A stretch of 64,000 nt of DNA from Siminovitchia sp047228825 (GTDB lineage: Bacteria; Bacillota; Bacilli; Bacillales; Bacillaceae_C): contig NZ_JBFEGN010000011.1 in assembly GCF_047228825.1 (NCBI RefSeq), positions 7,923 to 71,922 of the forward strand. The letters are read 5' to 3'. The position numbers and the translations under genes are program-made. Within the stretch, counting starts at the first letter, position 1; each line of letters begins with the position of its first letter. Positions 43,416-51,641 of this stretch are shown here, one piece after another. The notes below the pieces were generated by a model. The model made no database searches, was not told the origin of the DNA, and worked only from the letters and a program-made list of their open reading frames with translations.

Positions 43416-44115
43416 CCAGTGTCTTTATTGTGATCATTTTATTCAAGCGGAGATGACGTGGACGAAGCTGTTTTTTTCATCACGGGAGAAAAGGCTGTGC
43501 GGAAATTGCAGCGGAAAGCTGGAGCACATTCATGGAGATGTTTGTACGGCTTGTTCGCGGCCGCTTGCATTGTTGGACCCGAAATATATTCACGGAACCG
43601 TTTGCCACGACTGTTTTCGGTGGGAAGAAGATCCGGAGTGGTGCGGAGTATTGGGAAGCAACGTTTCCGTTTATCAATACAACGATTTTTTAAAAGAGTT
43701 GCTGGCCCGCTTTAAATACCGCGGGGATTATGCGCTGGCGAAAGTGTTTGCGGAAGATGTGCGGACTGCTTTATCCAAGCTTGTGTTTGATTTGCTTGTC
43801 CCGATTCCATTAAGTCCGGAGCGGCTGCTGGAAAGAGGCTTTAACCAGGCGAAAGCACTCGCGGAAGAGGCGGGGTTCCAATCGGCAGAGGTGTTGCAGC
43901 GAATTCATGGGGAAAAGCAATCGAAAAAATCAAGGAATGAAAGAATCCATTTGCCGCAAGTGTTTGCTGTAAAGAGGGGAGCGGATGTTTCCGGAAAAAA
44001 AATTGTGTTGATGGATGATATTTATACGACCGGGTCGACGCTCCGGCATGCCGGACGCGTATTAAAAAAAGCCGGAGCCAAAAGCGTGAAAGCTTTTACA
44101 TTGGCACGCGGATAA
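43408..44115 (+). CDS. comFC: Late competence protein ComFC (phosphoribosyltransferase fold)
   Basis: 235 residues. An N-terminal zinc-finger pair (CLYCDHF/CGNCSG and CTACSRP/CHDCFRW) is followed by a PRTase domain with the PRPP motif KIVLMDDIYTTGSTL. It is needed for transformation and binds ComFA. The ATG lies inside the end of comFA. flgM follows directly, without the yvyF gene seen in B. subtilis. Confidence 0.93.
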   Translation: MNSQCLYCDHFIQAEMTWTKLFFSSREKRLCGNCSGKLEHIHGDVCTACSRPLALLDPKYIHGTVCHDCFRWEEDPEWCGVLGSNVSVYQYNDFLKELLARFKYRGDYALAKVFAEDVRTALSKLVFDLLVPIPLSPERLLERGFNQAKALAEEAGFQSAEVLQRIHGEKQSKKSRNERIHLPQVFAVKRGADVSGKKIVLMDDIYTTGSTLRHAGRVLKKAGAKSVKAFTLARG

Positions 44116-44129
44116 TTTTTGCAGCGGGC

Positions 44130-44156
44130 TAAACAAACCATGCATGTATCCGATAT
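44130..44156 (+). promoter_or_regulatory. Sigma-D promoter of the flgM operon
   Basis: TAAA (44130-44133), 15 bases, then TCCGATAT (44149-44156), differing from the sigma-D consensus TAAA-N15-GCCGATAT in one base. It lies 35 bases upstream of the flgM start. An overlapping TATAAT could also serve sigma-A. Confidence 0.8.
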
Positions 44157-44190
44157 AATAGGTACGAATGCTGAAAAGGAGGAAGGTTTT

Positions 44191-44454
44191 TTGGTAAAAA
44201 TAAATCCTTTCAACCGGCCGGAGTTGAATCCGTATCAGCAGCAGCCGAAAAAAGCGGGGCAGGAGCTGCGGAAAAATGCAGCGGATCAAGTGGAAATTTC
44301 GGCGACTGCCAAAGAACTTCAAAAAACATCCAACATGGAAGCCGAACGAAAAGCCCGCGTTGAACAGTTGAAAATGCAGGTGCAAAACGGTGATTACAAC
44401 ATTCATCCGAAAGCGGTTGCCCAAGGCATCGCCGAGTTTTTTGCGAAGAAATAA
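44191..44454 (+). CDS. flgM: Anti-sigma-D factor FlgM
   Basis: 87 residues. It binds and holds sigma-D until the hook-basal body is finished. The N-terminus VKINPFNRPELNPYQQQ and the C-terminal QLKMQVQNGDYNIHPKAVAQGIAEFF match FlgM. The TTG at 44191 sits behind AAAGGAGGAAGG; the frame is open further upstream but without homology. It is the first gene of a sigma-D operon continuing into flgN-flgK-flgL. Confidence 0.92.
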   Translation: MVKINPFNRPELNPYQQQPKKAGQELRKNAADQVEISATAKELQKTSNMEAERKARVEQLKMQVQNGDYNIHPKAVAQGIAEFFAKK

Positions 44455-44467
44455 GCGGAGGGCTGCC

Positions 44468-44947
44468 ATGAAAACCTTAATGAATATATTGGAGAAGCTA
44501 TATGCATTCCATGAAATTATGCTCGATTTGGCCCAAAAGAAAACGGAGGTTTTGAAGAAGGGCGATGTCGACGGCTTGCAAAACATTTTGCGGGAGGAAC
44601 AGAAATACGCTTCCGCCATTACCGTGGCAGAAGAGGAACGGGAAAAGGCGGCGCGCAGCTTTTTGAATGTGGACGGAGATGCGGATGTGACAATGTCTGC
44701 CTGCATTGAGGCGTTAAGTGCAGATGAGGGAGCGCCGCTGCGGTCCCTGCAGGAAAACATGTTAAAAATCATTGCGAAACTGCAAGCGCAAAACGAGCTG
44801 AACAAACAGTTGATTCAGCAAACGCTTCAATACGTCCACCTTACGTTGGATTTGCTGCAGCCGCAGCCCGAGTCGGCGATATACGAAAGGCCGGACGGAA
44901 AAAAACAGCCGAAAAAGGCGCAATCCTTTTTTGATTCAAAAGCTTGA
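44468..44947 (+). CDS. flgN: Flagellar export chaperone FlgN (YvyG)
   Basis: 159 residues, almost entirely alpha-helical (ILEKLYAFHEIMLDLAQKKTEVL at the N-terminus), ending in a basic, proline-containing tail. FlgN keeps FlgK and FlgL export-ready; both are encoded directly downstream. It starts 13 bases after flgM. Confidence 0.88.
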   Translation: MKTLMNILEKLYAFHEIMLDLAQKKTEVLKKGDVDGLQNILREEQKYASAITVAEEEREKAARSFLNVDGDADVTMSACIEALSADEGAPLRSLQENMLKIIAKLQAQNELNKQLIQQTLQYVHLTLDLLQPQPESAIYERPDGKKQPKKAQSFFDSKA

Positions 44948-44964
44948 TATCGGAGGAACTGAAC

Positions 44965-46395
44965 ATGAATTCTACTTTCCACGGGTTGGAAACGGCAAAA
45001 AGGGCGCTGTTTGCCCAGCAAAACGGGTTGTATACGACCGGAAACAATATTGCCAATGCGAACACGTTGGGCTATACACGCCAAAGGGTGAATTTTGCGG
45101 CGACCGAAGGCTGGCCGCCGGCGTCGATGAACAGATCCCAATTTGCCGGGCAATTGGGCACGGGTGTTTCGGCGGAATCGATCCATCGGGTACGCGAATT
45201 TTATTTGGATGTCCAGTATCGCGCCGAAAATGCGAAAGTTGGCTATTACGCGTCGAATGCAAGTGCCATGGCCAAGCTTGAGGATATATTGAATGAAACC
45301 GGGAAAGATCCGGTCGGACTTGCAAGGGTACTGAACGATTTTCGGGATTCGTGGCAGGAATTGAGCACGAATCCGGAAAACGACGGTGTGCGGGAAGTCG
45401 TGATTCAGAGGGGGCATGCCGTTGCCGATACGTTTCAACATCTGTATAACACGATTCAATTTTATCGGCAGGACTTGGGTAAGCAAGTGGATGGCGACGT
45501 GGATAAAATAAATTCTCTGCTAAGAGGGATCGATGATTTGAATCGCCAGATCGCCCAAATGGAGCCCCATGGTTATTTGCCGAACAATTTGTATGATGAG
45601 CGCGACCGCCTTGTGGACGAGTTATCCGGCTACATGGCGATTGAAGTTGAAAAAATCCCGGGTGAATCAAACGGAAATGCAAAAGCAATTGCAGAAGGCA
45701 TTTATGTAATACGTGTGAATGGCATTGAAATTGTCAACAAGGACCGTTATTTGGAACTCCAGGTTGATCGGCAGGACGGTTACGTGGCGAATGTTTCGTT
45801 TGGCGGCGTGCCGGTTGAATTTGAAGACCTTCCGTTGGGAAAAATGAAAAGCCTCATTGAAAACTATGGATACGATGACGGGAAAGGGACGTATCCGGAG
45901 CTGCTGGCAAAGCTGGACAGCCTTGCCGATGAGTTTGCGGCCAATGTCAATGGAGCCCATGCCAAAGGTTTCAAAAAAGACGGACAGCAGGGTGGCAATC
46001 TATTTATTGAAGGCGCGGGAGCGGCAGGAATAAAGATGCTGGATCAGATCGAGCCGGATGACTTGGCTCCTTCATTAACAATAGACGGGAGCGGAGACGG
46101 AAAGAATGCCAGAAATGTGGCTGAATCTATTCAAGGGGTTATGAGTGAATACGAAAGGATGATTGGCAGAATCGGAGTAGAGGCACAGTTTGCCAACCAG
46201 CAGAGGAAAAGCGCTGCAACGTTAAAGACTGCTGTCGAGGAAAACCGCTTATCCGTTGGCACGGTATCTCTCGATGAAGAAATGATGGACATGATCAAGT
46301 TTCAACACGCATACAATGCTGCCGCCCGGACCATTACAGTGATCGATGAAATGCTTGATAAAATTGTTAACGGCATGGGCGTTGGCGGAAGATAG
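44965..46395 (+). CDS. flgK: Flagellar hook-associated protein FlgK
   Basis: 476 residues, forming the hook-filament junction. The N-terminal flagellar rod motif TTGNNIANANTLGYTRQRVNF and the C-terminal VSLDEEMMDMIKFQHAYNAAARTITVIDEMLDKIV are diagnostic. The ATG at 44965 follows GGAGG. The middle domain is of usual length for bacilli. flgL follows after 13 bases. Confidence 0.95.
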   Translation: MNSTFHGLETAKRALFAQQNGLYTTGNNIANANTLGYTRQRVNFAATEGWPPASMNRSQFAGQLGTGVSAESIHRVREFYLDVQYRAENAKVGYYASNASAMAKLEDILNETGKDPVGLARVLNDFRDSWQELSTNPENDGVREVVIQRGHAVADTFQHLYNTIQFYRQDLGKQVDGDVDKINSLLRGIDDLNRQIAQMEPHGYLPNNLYDERDRLVDELSGYMAIEVEKIPGESNGNAKAIAEGIYVIRVNGIEIVNKDRYLELQVDRQDGYVANVSFGGVPVEFEDLPLGKMKSLIENYGYDDGKGTYPELLAKLDSLADEFAANVNGAHAKGFKKDGQQGGNLFIEGAGAAGIKMLDQIEPDDLAPSLTIDGSGDGKNARNVAESIQGVMSEYERMIGRIGVEAQFANQQRKSAATLKTAVEENRLSVGTVSLDEEMMDMIKFQHAYNAAARTITVIDEMLDKIVNGMGVGGR

Positions 46396-46408
46396 GAGGT
46401 AAGGGAAC

Positions 46409-47260
46409 ATGCGCGTGACTCAATCGATGCTGGGCCACAATTCGCTCAAGCATTTAAGCAATTCTTATGAACGGCTCGGCAAATTGCACGACCAGCTGAA
46501 TACCGGAAAGAAAATTACCCGCCCTTCGGATGACCCGATTGTTGCGATGCGGGGCATTACGTTACGGGCGAATGTCGCCGAGATGAAGCAATTTAAACGA
46601 AATTTTGCCGAAGCACATAATTGGATCGACAATACGGATGCCGCCCTCGATCAGGCGACAGAGGCCATGCACCGGATTCACGAACTTGCGAAGCGGGTGG
46701 CAAACGGAACGACGGAGGAAGGCGGAAAAAAAGCCACTGCTGAAGAAATAAAGGAAATCAAAGAACAGTTGATCAACATCGCCAATACGAAAGTGGGAGA
46801 TAAGTATATTTTCAGCGGGACGGCGACGGACCAGCCGGCGTATGGCGGCCAAATCAATACCGAGGCTGTAGAAATCGAGCTCGGAAAAGGGATTAAAATT
46901 CCGGTCAATGTCACGACGGAAAAAGTGTTTTCCGATGACTTTTTTGCCAAAATTGATCGACTCATCGAAGATATCGAAACGGACGGCGACTTGCAGCAGC
47001 ATATCGGCCAAATGGAAGGGCTGATCAACGATTTGGTTACGGAGCGAACTTCCCTGGGCGCAAAGGCCAACCGGGTTGAGCTCATGGAACAGCGGGTCGA
47101 AATGCAGGAGATTATGGCCAAACAGCTCATGTCCGACAACGAAGATGCTGAATACGAAGAAGTGATCACACAAATGGTGATGGAAGAAAGCCTTCTGCGC
47201 GCTTCGCTCAGTTTGAGCGCGCGGGTGATCCAGCCGACGTTGATGGATTTTCTGAGATAA
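46409..47260 (+). CDS. flgL: Flagellar hook-associated protein FlgL
   Basis: 283 residues. The N-terminal MRVTQSMLGHNSLKHLSNSYERLGKLHDQLNTGKKI and the C-terminal EEVITQMVMEESLLRASLSLSARVIQPTLMDFL identify it as the second junction protein between hook and flagellin filament. AGGAGG precedes the ATG. Confidence 0.95.
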   Translation: MRVTQSMLGHNSLKHLSNSYERLGKLHDQLNTGKKITRPSDDPIVAMRGITLRANVAEMKQFKRNFAEAHNWIDNTDAALDQATEAMHRIHELAKRVANGTTEEGGKKATAEEIKEIKEQLINIANTKVGDKYIFSGTATDQPAYGGQINTEAVEIELGKGIKIPVNVTTEKVFSDDFFAKIDRLIEDIETDGDLQQHIGQMEGLINDLVTERTSLGAKANRVELMEQRVEMQEIMAKQLMSDNEDAEYEEVITQMVMEESLLRASLSLSARVIQPTLMDFLR

Positions 47261-47287
47261 AAAGCTATTCTTATGATAGCTTTTTTG
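47260..47287 (+). terminator. Weak terminator or attenuator between flgL and yviE
   Basis: AAAGCTAT (47261-47268) pairs with ATAGCTTT (47276-47283), followed by TTTT. The short AT-rich stem suggests partial read-through, lowering expression of yviE-fliW-csrA relative to flgKL. Confidence 0.6.
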
Positions 47288-47307
47288 CAATGACAGGGGG
47301 AATGAAC

Positions 47308-47895
47308 ATGAAGCTGCCGCAAATTCGCCTGGAATCCGAAATGGGGCGAATCGCTGTCTATATGACACAAGGGAAGCACTCCATGCATCACGTCCAGCCG
47401 CAGCTGGAGATCGAGCAGCCGCCGGCTGAACTTGAGATCGAACGTACGCCGGCTAAATTGACGATTGACCAGACGAAGGCCTGGGAAGACATGAATTTAA
47501 AGCATGTGTTTCGGCTGATTGAGGATCATACCGCCCGCGCCCAGGAGGAGTACCGGAAAGGGGTTGCCAGACGGGTCGATGAGGGGGAAGAAATGCTGAA
47601 GATTGAACATCAAAAAGGGAATCCGTTTGCCCAGATTGCGGCGCGGAATATCGCCAGGCCCGAAGGAACCTCGAATATCACATTCATCCCATCTTTTAAC
47701 AGCGTAAAAATGAGCTATGAAAAAGCAAAGCTCGATTATCACTGGAAAGTGCATCAGCCGCGGTTTGAAGCGAAATACGAAGCCCCGGTCATTGAGTATG
47801 ACCCCGGGGAAGTGACGGTGGAACTCGTTCAAAAACCGTCGTTGAAAATTGATTTTGTCAACTTGCCGGAAGGCGTACGGGAGCGTGAACAATGA
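47308..47895 (+). CDS. yviE: YviE-like protein (DUF6470)
   Basis: 195 residues, soluble. The N-terminal half has repeated short LEIEQPPAELEIERTPAKL segments, a beta-rich pattern typical of YviE. It lies between flgL and fliW as in B. subtilis. The ATG at 47308 is best placed after GACAGGGGG. Function is unknown but expression with the flagellar set is expected. Its stop overlaps the fliW start. Confidence 0.85.
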   Translation: MKLPQIRLESEMGRIAVYMTQGKHSMHHVQPQLEIEQPPAELEIERTPAKLTIDQTKAWEDMNLKHVFRLIEDHTARAQEEYRKGVARRVDEGEEMLKIEHQKGNPFAQIAARNIARPEGTSNITFIPSFNSVKMSYEKAKLDYHWKVHQPRFEAKYEAPVIEYDPGEVTVELVQKPSLKIDFVNLPEGVREREQ

Positions 47896-48326
47896 ACATT
47901 GAAACGAAATACCACGGCATTGTGGAAGTGAGTAAGGAAGAAATCCTTCATTTTGCAGCAGGGATCCCGGGTTTTCCGGAGGAAAAGAAGTTTGTCATAT
48001 TGCCGCTGGAGGACACCGGGTTTGCCGTGATGCAGTCGGCTGCTACGCCCGAAATCGCCTTTGTTGTTGCAGAACCATTTACATTTTTCCCGGAATACGA
48101 TTTCAAGCTGGATGAGCAGGTTATTGAGCAGCTTGAACTGGGATCTGCCGAGGACGTTCGTGTTTGCACCATCTTGACCGTCCGGGAACCGTTTGAGAAA
48201 ACAACCGCCAATTTGCAGGCGCCGGTCATCATTAACACGAAAAACCGGAAAGCGAAGCAAGTCATTTTAAACGAGAGCGGCTATCAAACGCGCCATCCGC
48301 TTTTCGGGCAGAAAGTGAAGGGGTGA
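47892..48326 (+). CDS. fliW: Flagellar assembly factor FliW
   Basis: 144 residues. FliW binds flagellin in the cytoplasm and, when freed, antagonises CsrA, making flagellin translation self-limiting. The sequence ILHFAAGIPGFPEEKKFVILPLE and the C-terminal APVIINTKNRKAKQVILNESGYQTRHPL are characteristic. It overlaps yviE by 4 bases and is followed at once by csrA. Confidence 0.94.
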   Translation: MNIETKYHGIVEVSKEEILHFAAGIPGFPEEKKFVILPLEDTGFAVMQSAATPEIAFVVAEPFTFFPEYDFKLDEQVIEQLELGSAEDVRVCTILTVREPFEKTTANLQAPVIINTKNRKAKQVILNESGYQTRHPLFGQKVKG

Positions 48327-48330
48327 CGTC

Positions 48331-48567
48331 ATGCTGATTTTGACGAGAAAAAAAGGGGAAACGATCCAAATCGGACCCGACATTGAAATCACCGTCACCG
48401 CCATCCAGGGCGACCAGATCAAACTCGGCATCACCGCGCCGAAACATGTCGAAATCCACCGCAAAGAAGTCTGGCTCGACATCCAAACCGAAAACACAAA
48501 AGCATCCGAAGGCGTCACCAACCTCACAAGTCTGCTAAAAAACGTAAAAAAATCGCAAAACGATTAA
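48331..48567 (+). CDS. csrA: RNA-binding translational regulator CsrA
   Basis: 78 residues; MLILTRKKGETIQIGPDIEI is the diagnostic N-terminus, followed by GITAPKHVEIHRKEVW. It represses hag translation by binding GGA motifs in the leader. GGGGTGA precedes its ATG. The sigma-D promoter of hag overlaps its stop codon. Confidence 0.95.
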   Translation: MLILTRKKGETIQIGPDIEITVTAIQGDQIKLGITAPKHVEIHRKEVWLDIQTENTKASEGVTNLTSLLKNVKKSQND

Positions 48568-48590
48568 ACATTTCGGCAATCATCCGATAT
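48565..48590 (+). promoter_or_regulatory. Sigma-D promoter of hag
   Basis: TAAA (48565-48568), a 14-base spacer and TCCGATAT (48583-48590), one mismatch from the sigma-D -10. It lies 106 bases upstream of the flagellin start. Confidence 0.8.
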
Positions 48591-48650
48591 AAAAAATGAA
48601 GCGAAAAACCCGGGCGGCCGACCGAAACCTTCGCTTTAAAAATTAAAAAA

Positions 48651-48687
48651 CGTTCACACGGACGTGAACGAAAAACATTCAAGGAGG
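48651..48687 (+). promoter_or_regulatory. CsrA-binding hairpin and ribosome site in the hag leader
   Basis: CGTTCAC (48651-48657) pairs with GTGAACG (48664-48670), presenting ACGGAC in the loop. This is the preferred CsrA recognition element. A second GGA lies in the ribosome-binding site AAGGAGG at about 48681-48687, so one CsrA dimer could bridge both and block translation, as known for B. subtilis hag. Confidence 0.8.
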
Positions 48688-48696
48688 AAAAGGAAC

Positions 48697-50313
48697 ATGA
48701 GAATCAACCACAACATCATGGCGCTCAACACGCACCGCCAATTGACGCAGGGCACAAACATTGCCGGCAAAAACATGGAAAGATTGTCTTCCGGACTTCG
48801 CATCAACCGTGCAGCAGACGATGCGGCTGGACTCTCCATTTCTGAAAAAATGAGAGGGCAAATTCGCGGTTTGGATATGGCTACTAAAAATGCCCAAGAT
48901 GGAATTTCTTTAATCCAAACTGCCGAAGGAGCATTAAACGAAACGCATGCTATCCTGCAGCGTATGCGAGAGCTTGTTGTGCAAGCAGGTAATGGTACAA
49001 ACGAGCCAGAGGATTTAAATGCTATTCAAACAGAAATTAACGCGCTTGTTGAGGAGCTTGGTGGAACATTTAAACCTGGTGATCCCGATGCAAATCCGGA
49101 TCCTGTACCACCATCCGGAAGTAAAGGAATTTCGGACCGTACCGAGTTCAATGGTAAGGCGTTATTGGATGGCAGTTTAAATATTAAGTTTCAGATTGGT
49201 GCAAATGCCACCCAACAGGTTACCCTTACAATAGGTAACATGAGTGCGAATGGTTTAGGCGTAGACACAATTGATGTTAAAGCTTTTGAAACGCCCGCCA
49301 CGGACTTTGACACTCAACTTGGATGGATTGATAGTGCTATAAATACTGTTTCAGATGAGCGTTCTAAGCTAGGTGCGCTTCAAAATCGTTTGGAACATAC
49401 AATTAACAATTTAAGTAATGCTTCTGAAAACCTAACTGCTGCAGAATCACGCATCCGTGACGTTGATTATACCGAAGCCGCTTAAGCGGTGAGAGGTACA
49501 GTCGTCCTGGCTGGTAACGGCCAGTGATTATGAGCGGGTGAATTGCTGGAAAACCCTTAGAGCTTTCTTCCCCACAACGGAGCCGGAAACGGCAGACGTG
49601 ATGGGTTGAAAAGAGGAAAGATTGGGCAATCAGCAGCCAAGCTCCTGTGAGGAAACTCTGGAGAAGGTTCAACGACTAGGATAGACCGTCTAAGGCGCAA
49701 GCTATGATGATGAAATCCGTAGGAAAGATAAGCATGAGTCCCTTATCAATCCGAAGTGCCCGACCCCTACCGGCTTTGCCGGAGGGTGAAGATATAGTCT
49801 GGTCATTTGTGAAAGCAAATGTTCGCACGATGGCGAAAGAAATGATGGAGTTCACGAAGAACAACATCTTGACTCAAGCATCTCAAGCAATGTTGGCTCA
49901 ATCCAATCAGATGCCGCAGGGAGTTTTGCAACTCTTACGGTAATGATTGGAAGGGCGTCTTATTCGGTAACGGATAAGAGGATCACTGGGTGAATTGCTG
50001 GAACCTCCTAAAGCTTTCCTTGCCACAACGGAGCCGGAAACGGCAAACGTGAAGGCTTGAAAAAAGGAAAGATGCGACAATGGACAATCAGCAGCCAAGC
50101 TCCTGTGGGGAAACCCTGGAGAAGGTTCAACGACTAGGATACACCATCTAAGGCGCAAGCTATGATGATGAAATCCGTAGGGCAGCCAAAAGCTGTTCGA
50201 AGTGCCCAGCCCCTTGAAACAAGGGTGAAGATATAGTCTATTCTATGGCCGAAAGGCATAGCGGCGAAGCAAGCCAACCAATATCCGCAGGGAGTATTGC
50301 AGCTTCTGCGTTA
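48697..50313 (+). CDS. hag: Flagellin Hag, split into three exons by two group I introns
   Basis: Filament subunit. Predicted exons are 48697-49467 (257 codons), 49830-49898 (23 codons) and 50269-50313 (14 codons plus stop), giving 294 residues. Exon 1 covers the conserved N-terminus (MRINHNIMALNTHRQL), a short variable centre and the C-terminal helix to ESRIRDVD. Exon 2 supplies MAKEMMEFTKNNILTQASQ-AMLA and exon 3 QANQYPQGVLQLLR, together rebuilding the canonical flagellin end. Without splicing of intron 1 translation stops after DYTEAA. Retaining intron 2 adds QSNQMPQGVLQLLR instead. Exon borders are deduced from homology and pairing. Confidence 0.88.
49468..49829 (+). ncRNA. Group I intron 1 in hag (362 nt, no homing endonuclease)
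   Basis: Core motifs are GGTTCAACGACTAGG at 49667-49681 (P7 5' strand) and GAAGATATAGTCT at 49788-49800 (P7 3' strand). GACTA pairs with TAGTC. The guide GTCGTC (49501-49506) pairs with exon end GTTGAT, placing a U.G pair at base 49467, and TACC/GGTA (49470-49473 with 49495-49498) extends P1. The last intron base is G49829. Excision joins RDVD to MAKEMMEF, the usual flagellin sequence. Such introns are known in flagellin genes of thermophilic bacilli. Confidence 0.88.
49899..50268 (+). ncRNA. Group I intron 2 in hag (370 nt), carrying a copy of the flagellin C-terminus
   Basis: Closely related to intron 1: the same GGTAACGG P2 loop region, CACAACGGAGCCGGAAACGGCA, GGTTCAACGACTAGG near 50124-50138, and GAAGATATAGTCT at 50226-50238. 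P1 is predicted from GCTC (49896-49899) with GGGC (49953-49956), giving U49898.G49954, plus an 8-bp helix TCCAATCA (49902-49909) with TGATTGGA (49944-49951). The last base is G50268. Its first ~45 bases encode QSNQMPQGVLQLLR and a stop, a second version of the downstream exon. Confidence 0.82.
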
Positions 50314-50319
50314 ATATTA

Positions 50320-50356
50320 CAAAAAGTGGTCTTCCCTTACAGAAGGCCACTTTTTC
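50320..50356 (+). terminator. Terminator of hag
   Basis: AAAAAGTGG.CTTC (50320-50333) pairs with GAAG.CCACTTTTT (50341-50354). The remaining gap to 50610 is AT-rich and shows no gene. Confidence 0.85.
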
Positions 50357-50610
50357 TTAAATCTTTTGTTTTATGAACAACAGACCAATAGGATTAATTA
50401 AGCTGTTCTGTAATTTGTTGATAGTTTTATTTTGCTTGTTCAAAGGATAAAACAATATTTTAAGTTATTCGGTAGACCTTAAATAGTACGATCAATTTCT
50501 TAACTAGACAGTTATGGAGTCAAACCACGATGAAAGTATTAATTAAAAAGAAAAAATTATCATGTTTTTGGACAATTTAATTAAATCAAATAGTAGAGGG
50601 GAAGGGTAAA

Positions 50611-51507
50611 GTGAAGTTCTTTCGGGGTGTAGGGGGAATACTTAATTCTGTTGGCGAAGGGTTAGCAAAAAGTGCTGTAAATTTAACAAGTTCATTGGTA
50701 GCTAAAAAGTTTCCCAAGACCGGAGAGTATATGAAAGATGTGGGAAATAGTGTCATAAAGTCTTCCCAGAAAGTCATACATAATACATCTCATTTTGCAG
50801 ACGGATCAGCAAGGGCTATTTATGGAGCTGTGACAAAAGAGGAAGCCCATCTGAAAGAAGGATTGAAAGATGTAAAAGTTTCTGTATCAAATACGGCGAA
50901 AGGCATTGGAAATGGGTTTGTATATACAGGAAAAAGTGTCGGTGAAACTATTCAGGGTGTGTTGAACAATGACAAAAGTCAGGCTGTTGAAGGATTAAAA
51001 AATTCGGCAAGGTTGGTGCCGTGACCGCTTTCGGAGTTGGCGCGTTTGATATTTTAACAGAGGGCGACAGTGTGGAAGCTGAAGAAATAGAGAGCCGAAA
51101 CGCTCACCTGGATGGAACTACCCACCCGATAACGGGAGTTGAATTTGAGAGTAAAACAATTATTTTGGATGATGGTTCGGTAGATACAGGCGTTTTTCCG
51201 ATATTTGAATCGAAGTTTGATGCTATACTTCCGGAGGAAACATATAGAATGTCAGATACTGTGCATATAGGTATAGCCAATATGCAATTAATATGAGGCA
51301 ATTCAAGAAAACCCGGCTTTGGCGGATGAATTCGGCTTTACAGCAGAAGACGTTGATAATCTTAAATCATCAGTAACTCCTGAAGGTTATGACTGGCATC
51401 ATAATGAGCAACCCGGAAAAATGCAGCTCGTCGATGAACAAACCCATGCAGCCACTGGTCATACCGGCGGACGTCAGCTTTGGGGCGGTGGAACTGATAA
51501 TCGCTAG
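50611..51507 (+). pseudogene. Frameshifted polymorphic toxin with WHH-type HNH nuclease end
   Basis: GTG start behind GGGGAAGGG. The first part (about 128 codons) is Gly/Val/Ser-rich with repeated amphipathic segments such as SVGEGLAKSAVNLTSSL, an N-terminus seen in bacillar HNH toxins. At the A6 run near 50993-50999 the frame shifts by -1 into FGKVGAVTAFGVGAFDIL. Near 51290 it shifts back into YEAIQENPALADEFGF and the catalytic end GYDWHHNEQPGKMQLVDEQTH with ATGHTGGRQLWGGG, the WHH family of the HNH/EndoVII superfamily. Two frameshifts suggest inactivation. Confidence 0.75.
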
Positions 51508-51641
51508 TCTAAGTTTTAGCAGTTTTCGAAAAAAAGCCTCAAAAGGTAATGCTCCCCATAAAATAGTGCTTTAATAATGCTATTGTTTGGCCGGTTTGGG
51601 TTCGGTATTGATTGCTTTTGGCTCCTGACAGAACTGACACC

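Noticed and set aside
44119..44190. Longer start for flgM
   Set aside because: The extra 24 codons cover the sigma-D promoter and have no homology; the TTG at 44191 has a strong ribosome site and the conserved N-terminus.
44062..44805. 247-codon minus-strand frame opposite flgM-flgN
   Set aside because: Shadow frame rich in Cys/Phe/Ser; the plus-strand genes are certain.
49704..49943. 79-codon frame covering the end of intron 1 and flagellin exon 2
   Set aside because: It is the in-frame join of intron 3' sequence with the exon MAKEMMEF...; the ATG lies inside the intron core, so it is not a separate gene.
49468..50268. Homing endonuclease gene in the introns
   Set aside because: Neither intron contains a frame long enough or any LAGLIDADG, GIY-YIG or HNH motif.
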